10,023 nucleotides of DNA from Deltaproteobacteria bacterium. GTDB lineage: Bacteria > Bdellovibrionota > UBA1018. The position numbers and the translations under genes are program-made. The notes beneath the pieces are model-generated. The model saw only the letters and a list, made by a program, of their open reading frames with translations, was not told the DNA's origin and ran no database searches. The stretch is from NCBI GenBank assembly GCA_013286765.1, contig JABDFB010000083.1:1-10023 (forward strand). Direction: 5' to 3'. Below, piece after piece: positions 6,974 through 10,023 of the stretch. The number at the start of each line of letters is the position of its first letter. Within the stretch, counting starts at the first letter, position 1.

Positions 6974-7005
6974 ATTATAGTATACGGGCCTTTAAAATTG
7001 TATAC
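6974..7005 (-). promoter_or_regulatory. Candidate promoter/operator of the phosphatase-like gene with paired GTATAC palindromes
   Basis: On the minus strand a perfect TATAAT lies at 6974-6979, about 40 bases before ATG 6934, giving a leader near 32 bases. No good -35 box lies at 16-18 bases. Instead two GTATAC palindromes sit at 6980-6985 and 7000-7005, exactly 20 bases apart (about two helical turns), one touching the -10 box. Together with flanking AT bases they form an imperfect inverted repeat, which suggests a regulator-dependent promoter. Confidence 0.4.
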
Positions 7006-7026
7006 TTATATTATTAAATACCTAGA

Positions 7027-7497
7027 TCAGCAGCATTCTTTTGATGTCTCGGCGCGCTTTTTCACTTCTTCTTCAGTAAGGTCTTCAATGTGGGTAGAAA
7101 CGGTCCACATATGGCCAAATGGATCCTCAACTTGGCCACTTCGATCTCCGTAGAAGCGATCTTCTACTGGTCGAATGGATTTTCCACCAGCAGCGACGGC
7201 ACGTTTAAAAACGGTATCTACATCTTCTACATATAAAACTAATCCAACAGCAGAACCCCCGAAGGCCATTGGGCTGCGCGCACCCATTTCTGGAAATTCA
7301 TCGGCGAGCATGATGTGGGAGTCACCGATAAGTATCTCGGCGTGGCCGATTTTGCCATCTCTAGTTTGGTGGCGCATCAGTTCTTTTGCGCCAAATGCCC
7401 TTTTATAATAGTCGAGGGCCTTATCTGCACCTCGTGTAATAAGATAGGGAGTAACGCTATGGTATCCACTGGGAATTGGTTTTACGCTATTAGCCAT
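7027..7497 (-). CDS. VOC superfamily protein, glyoxalase/PhnB-like
   Basis: The product is a 156-residue cytoplasmic protein built of the two beta-alpha-beta-beta-beta modules of the vicinal oxygen chelate fold. Module 1 runs from VTPYLITRGADKALDYYKRAF (15-35) to GHAEILIGDSHIMLADE (51-67). Module 2 starts with VGLVLYVEDVDTVFKRAVAAG (84-104) and ends with VEDPFGHMWTVSTHIEDL (123-140), the strongly conserved closing motif of the PhnB/YdcJ-like group. His52 and Glu54 sit where this group often has polar or metal-facing residues. VOC proteins include glyoxalase I, dioxygenases and antibiotic-binding proteins; members of this particular branch mostly lack a known reaction. The tail ends in Cys-Cys. 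ATG 7497 is well supported by AAGGAGA (7506-7512) eight bases upstream. The gene is divergent from the protease gene and read in the same direction as the phosphatase-like gene downstream. Confidence 0.9.
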   Translation of the reverse strand: MANSVKPIPSGYHSVTPYLITRGADKALDYYKRAFGAKELMRHQTRDGKIGHAEILIGDSHIMLADEFPEMGARSPMAFGGSAVGLVLYVEDVDTVFKRAVAAGGKSIRPVEDRFYGDRSGQVEDPFGHMWTVSTHIEDLTEEEVKKRAETSKECC

Positions 7498-7520
7498 TTG
7501 TAGAGTCTCCTTTTTCGGGC

Positions 7521-7550
7521 ATCTTATCTAGAAGAAATGGACTCTTACAA
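7521..7550 (-). promoter_or_regulatory. Candidate promoter of the VOC gene
   Basis: On the minus strand TTGTAA (7545-7550) is followed after 18 bases by TAAGAT (7521-7526), each matching the sigma-70 consensus at 4/6. Transcription would begin near 7514, just ahead of the ribosome site at 7506-7512. Confidence 0.35.
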
Positions 7551-7555
7551 ATGAA

Positions 7556-7583
7556 TTCACAAGGGGAGTGCATTTGGTATACT
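7556..7583 (+). promoter_or_regulatory. Upstream candidate promoter (P1) of the serine protease gene
   Basis: TTCACA (7556-7561, 5/6) is followed after 16 bases by TATACT (7578-7583, 5/6). The -10 box has an extended element TGG (7575-7577). Transcription would begin near 7590, giving a leader of about 108 bases to ATG 7698. TTGGTAT (7574-7580) and ATACCAA (7607-7613) form a 7-base inverted repeat around its start point, a possible operator. Its -35 box lies next to that of the divergent VOC promoter. Confidence 0.4.
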
Positions 7584-7676
7584 TGCTTCACTGCCAGTAT
7601 CAATAAATACCAATAGTTTCAATAAGATAAACTCGAATTGTTTATCATTGTTATTGTAGTAAAAGCGGTCGAATTA

Positions 7677-7685
7677 TGGTATAAT
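7677..7685 (+). promoter_or_regulatory. Extended -10 promoter (P2) next to the protease start codon
   Basis: TGGTATAAT (7677-7685) is a perfect extended -10 element. A -35 box is poor (TAGTAA at 7657-7662, 3/6), as is common for extended -10 promoters. Transcription would begin near 7692, only about six bases before ATG 7698, so the mRNA would be effectively leaderless. Confidence 0.5.
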
Positions 7686-7697
7686 ACTTTACTCTTT

Positions 7698-8594
7698 ATG
7701 TTTAGATTAGTGTTATTTGCAGTAACCTTTATTACATCTTTCGCTACTACTGGCGCTATTGCCGGACTTTTGCCAACCTCTGAGTCGCCAGCCGCGCTTT
7801 GTCATATTAAATATAAAACCTCCAATAATAAAACAATAAATTGCAGTGGTGTATTAGTCAGTGATCGAATTGTGGCTACAGCCGCACACTGCATTACTGA
7901 TGATATTGACCGACGCATCGGTGGCATATCGGTGACCTGTGGAACGGGAACGACTTCCTTTCAGGAAAGTTTCTGGGCATTTGGATATTCCGTCAATCCT
8001 AGTTGGTATTCATTTTGGTACCATCACGATACGGGCTCTGATTTTGCGTTTCTGTCGTTAGATAAAAGGGCAACGACGATTGAGCCGATGATGGTCGCAA
8101 ATTCATCAAGTTCGATGTGGTCGTCCTTTTTATATCCGAGCCCAACATCGGCCGGAAGTTATGAGCTCAGACCAGATATCGAGTGCCGTTTTTCACGCCA
8201 TGGCTACGATGAAAAGAATGATGTTCTTACTCTCCGTACGTCGGATCGCAGCCCTAAAACGACGGGCATTAAGGGATTTGTAAGTTCCAATCTGTATCAG
8301 CTGTCAGCGCTAGTAATCAATCAATGGCTGGACACTCCTGACGTCGTTCGGACAAACGAATCCGGGGGCGCGTTCTACTGTAGACGCGGACCTGGATCAC
8401 CATGGATTCTTTTTGGCCTTTTATGCGGAAAATGGTTGGTTCCGAACAGTTATGAAGATACGGGTGTACGAGTAATGAGTCTCGCTATCTCCGATCAATT
8501 TCTACAGCAACTGCGGTCGTTTCAGAAAACATTAGAGCATCATGAAAGCCGGAAATCCCTTTCCCTGGAGACTTCTAAGCAACTTGCGCCTTGA
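7698..8594 (+). CDS. Secreted trypsin-like serine protease (family S1)
   Basis: The product is a 298-residue exported protease. Residues 1-22 form a signal peptide with a clean AIA cleavage site before Gly23. The catalytic triad is visible in chymotrypsin order: His64 in ATAAHC (60-65), Asp115 in SDFAFLSLD (114-122) and Ser222 in NESGGA (220-225). Cys49 and Cys65 flank the histidine like the classical disulfide. By ungapped alignment the oxyanion glycine before the acidic residue is Asn220, and Glu221 replaces the usual Asp. There is no IVGG-type activation N terminus, so zymogen control, if any, differs from trypsin. The tail beyond about residue 265 is basic and polar. ATG 7698 is chosen because it starts the signal peptide; TTG 7638 would add 20 residues and lies upstream of the TATAAT. 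Neither start has a ribosome binding site. The 3' end overlaps the convergent kinase gene by 20 bases. Confidence 0.9.
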   Translation: MFRLVLFAVTFITSFATTGAIAGLLPTSESPAALCHIKYKTSNNKTINCSGVLVSDRIVATAAHCITDDIDRRIGGISVTCGTGTTSFQESFWAFGYSVNPSWYSFWYHHDTGSDFAFLSLDKRATTIEPMMVANSSSSMWSSFLYPSPTSAGSYELRPDIECRFSRHGYDEKNDVLTLRTSDRSPKTTGIKGFVSSNLYQLSALVINQWLDTPDVVRTNESGGAFYCRRGPGSPWILFGLLCGKWLVPNSYEDTGVRVMSLAISDQFLQQLRSFQKTLEHHESRKSLSLETSKQLAP

Positions 8595-10023
8595 GACGAA
8601 ATGGCAATTTCACAATAAAAGTAGAACCCTTCCCTACCTCACTATCTACCGAAATAGATCCGCCATGCATTTTTAAAATTTCCCGGACAATAAACAGACC
8701 AAGGCCTAGGCCGCTGATTTCCGTAGCAGAAATGGCCCGTTCAAATCTCTGAAAAATTCGATCTTGGTCTTCCTTTGCAATTCCGCGTCCTTGATCTTTT
8801 ACACGAATTTCGATTCCTCTTGCGCTACTAAGGCATTGAATATTAATCGGTTTACCAGCGCCATATTTTGCTGCATTGGAGAGCAGATTAGAAATTACTT
8901 GTTCGATTCTAAATCGATCCCAAGTTCCAACGGCGCAATCACAACCTTCTATGACTACGGGACACTTGGATTGCTCTAAGAGTGGAACCATTCTCTCAAC
9001 GACTTCTCTTATAAGGTCGTTAATATCAAATTTCTCAGGCTGAATAGTAAGTTTTCCTGTCGCAATCCGTGAAATATCGAGCATGTCGTTGACAAGTGCG
9101 GCTAAACGGTCAACTTGCTTATGCGCCAAATCGATGAATTTCTTCATGCGCTCCACTGCAAAGGCTTCTTTTTCTCCTTTTAAAGTTAATAATCGCTTAA
9201 TAATATGTGTTTGTAATTGAATGGAAGTAAGAGGAGTTTTCAGTTCATGTGAGGCAATGGATAGAAATTCGTCACGAGCTGTAATAGCATCCTGCGCATT
9301 ACTAAAGAGGCGAGAATTATCAATAGCAATCGCAACTCGGGAAGCAAGATCTTCAATAAACGAAATATCCTTTTCAATAAAAGTTCTTCCGGAGTCGGCG
9401 GTGGTAACTAAGGTAATCACTCCGACAATTCTTTTTCGAGTAACTAATGGAACTGCCAGTAACGATTTAGGTTTGACAGAGGTCAGAATATTAAAATGTT
9501 CAGCGTTCTGACTAAATTCCCTTAGATCCGCCTTGGCCATATCCGAAACCAAAACGGATTTGCCAATCTTCAAAGCCTTCAGTGCAGGTTGATTAGGTTG
9601 GCGACTAGAGGGAGAATATTTTTTTGCCAACTCAGCCAATTCTTTGTGCGCAGGATTAGTTACAGCAACAATCAGGCGTTCTACTTTTTCCGAATATCCA
9701 AGTAGATCCACAATAAAACAGTCACAGAGGCTTGGGACAGCTAGCTTTCCAATACTGTTTAGAACTTTTTGATGATCCAAAGAAGAAGAAAGAACTTTAC
9801 TCGCTTCACTCAAAAATTTCTCGCGTTCGTGTCCGATCCGTTGTTCAGTAACGTCCTGTACGGTTGCAAGACTTTTGATGGGACTCCCTCCGGCATCCCG
9901 AATGACTGTGCCTTTGACTAAAACCCAAAGGGTCCGACCATCCTTTCGAACATATCGTTTTTCGTAAGACCAATCATTGGTATCACTCTGTTTAATCGTA
10001 CGGTAATAATTCTCTTCCTCATT
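8575..10023 (-). CDS. PAS-GAF histidine kinase, N terminus cut by the window edge
   Basis: The frame is open to the right edge, giving 482 residues before TAG; a TTG at 9813 is internal, not the start. Numbering from the edge: residues 1-63 are the second half of a PAS_3/PAC domain (KRYVRKDGRTLWV, then ATVQDVTEQR). Residues about 75-240 are a GAF domain ending in VAIAIDNSRLF. Residues about 247-325 are HisKA with SHELKTPL and phosphoacceptor His259. The ATPase domain has an N box (NLLSNAAKYG, 379-388), G1 (DQGRGI, 410-415), an F box (IFQRF) and G2 (GLGLGLF, 438-444). All boxes are intact, so it should autophosphorylate. There is no membrane helix or receiver domain in the visible part, so it looks like a cytoplasmic sensor; GAF and PAS domains often bind small ligands, haem or flavin. 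The partner response regulator is not in the window. Confidence 0.93.
   Translation of the reverse strand, partial: NEEENYYRTIKQSDTNDWSYEKRYVRKDGRTLWVLVKGTVIRDAGGSPIKSLATVQDVTEQRIGHEREKFLSEASKVLSSSLDHQKVLNSIGKLAVPSLCDCFIVDLLGYSEKVERLIVAVTNPAHKELAELAKKYSPSSRQPNQPALKALKIGKSVLVSDMAKADLREFSQNAEHFNILTSVKPKSLLAVPLVTRKRIVGVITLVTTADSGRTFIEKDISFIEDLASRVAIAIDNSRLFSNAQDAITARDEFLSIASHELKTPLTSIQLQTHIIKRLLTLKGEKEAFAVERMKKFIDLAHKQVDRLAALVNDMLDISRIATGKLTIQPEKFDINDLIREVVERMVPLLEQSKCPVVIEGCDCAVGTWDRFRIEQVISNLLSNAAKYGAGKPINIQCLSSARGIEIRVKDQGRGIAKEDQDRIFQRFERAISATEISGLGLGLFIVREILKMHGGSISVDSEVGKGSTFIVKLPFRLKAQVA

Noticed and set aside
1..10023. Defence island, CRISPR, prophage, transposon or tRNA-linked attachment site
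   Set aside because: No repeat array, integrase, transposase, restriction, toxin-antitoxin or tRNA-like sequence was seen, and the gaps between genes are too small to hide one.

Overview
The window carries nine protein genes and no RNA genes, insertion sequences or CRISPR. Base composition is moderate by eye, with AT-rich promoters. The organism looks like a Gram-negative bacterium: several proteins have signal peptides, and there is a penicillin-acylase-type enzyme, a Bcr/CflA pump and a soluble hybrid-sensor-type kinase. A secreted trypsin-like protease, an acylase and large lysine-rich secreted orphan proteins together would fit a Bdellovibrio-like (Bdellovibrionota) lineage, but that is an inference from gene flavour, not shown by any marker gene.

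Layout, left to right: (1) the C-terminal end of a penicillin acylase / N-acyl-homoserine-lactone acylase family protein (+, cut by the left edge). (2) A convergent, unrecognised secreted protein (-). (3) A 370-base divergent intergenic region with good sigma-70-like promoters facing both ways, the rightward one followed by a long leader containing a hairpin/dyad. (4) A Bcr/CflA-type MFS exporter (+). (5) A leftward cluster: a 659-residue exported protein with a cysteine-phosphatase HCX5R signature, a bile-acid:sodium-symporter (BASS)-fold transporter whose sodium-site residues look replaced, and a RimJ/RimL-like GNAT acetyltransferase. (6) A leftward VOC (glyoxalase/PhnB-like) protein. (7) A rightward secreted trypsin-like serine protease with an extended -10 promoter almost touching its start codon. 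(8) A leftward PAS-GAF-HisKA-HATPase histidine kinase whose N terminus runs off the right edge.

Gene packing is tight. Two convergent pairs (MFS/GNAT and protease/kinase) overlap at their 3' ends, so neither has room for a terminator between the genes. The BASS and GNAT genes may be co-transcribed with the phosphatase-like gene. No single pathway joins the window; it reads as a mixed accessory region of transport, detoxification and secreted enzymes. The most interesting item is the exported HCX5R phosphatase-like protein, which places a TpbA/PFA-DSP-like catalytic core between long unrecognised regions.
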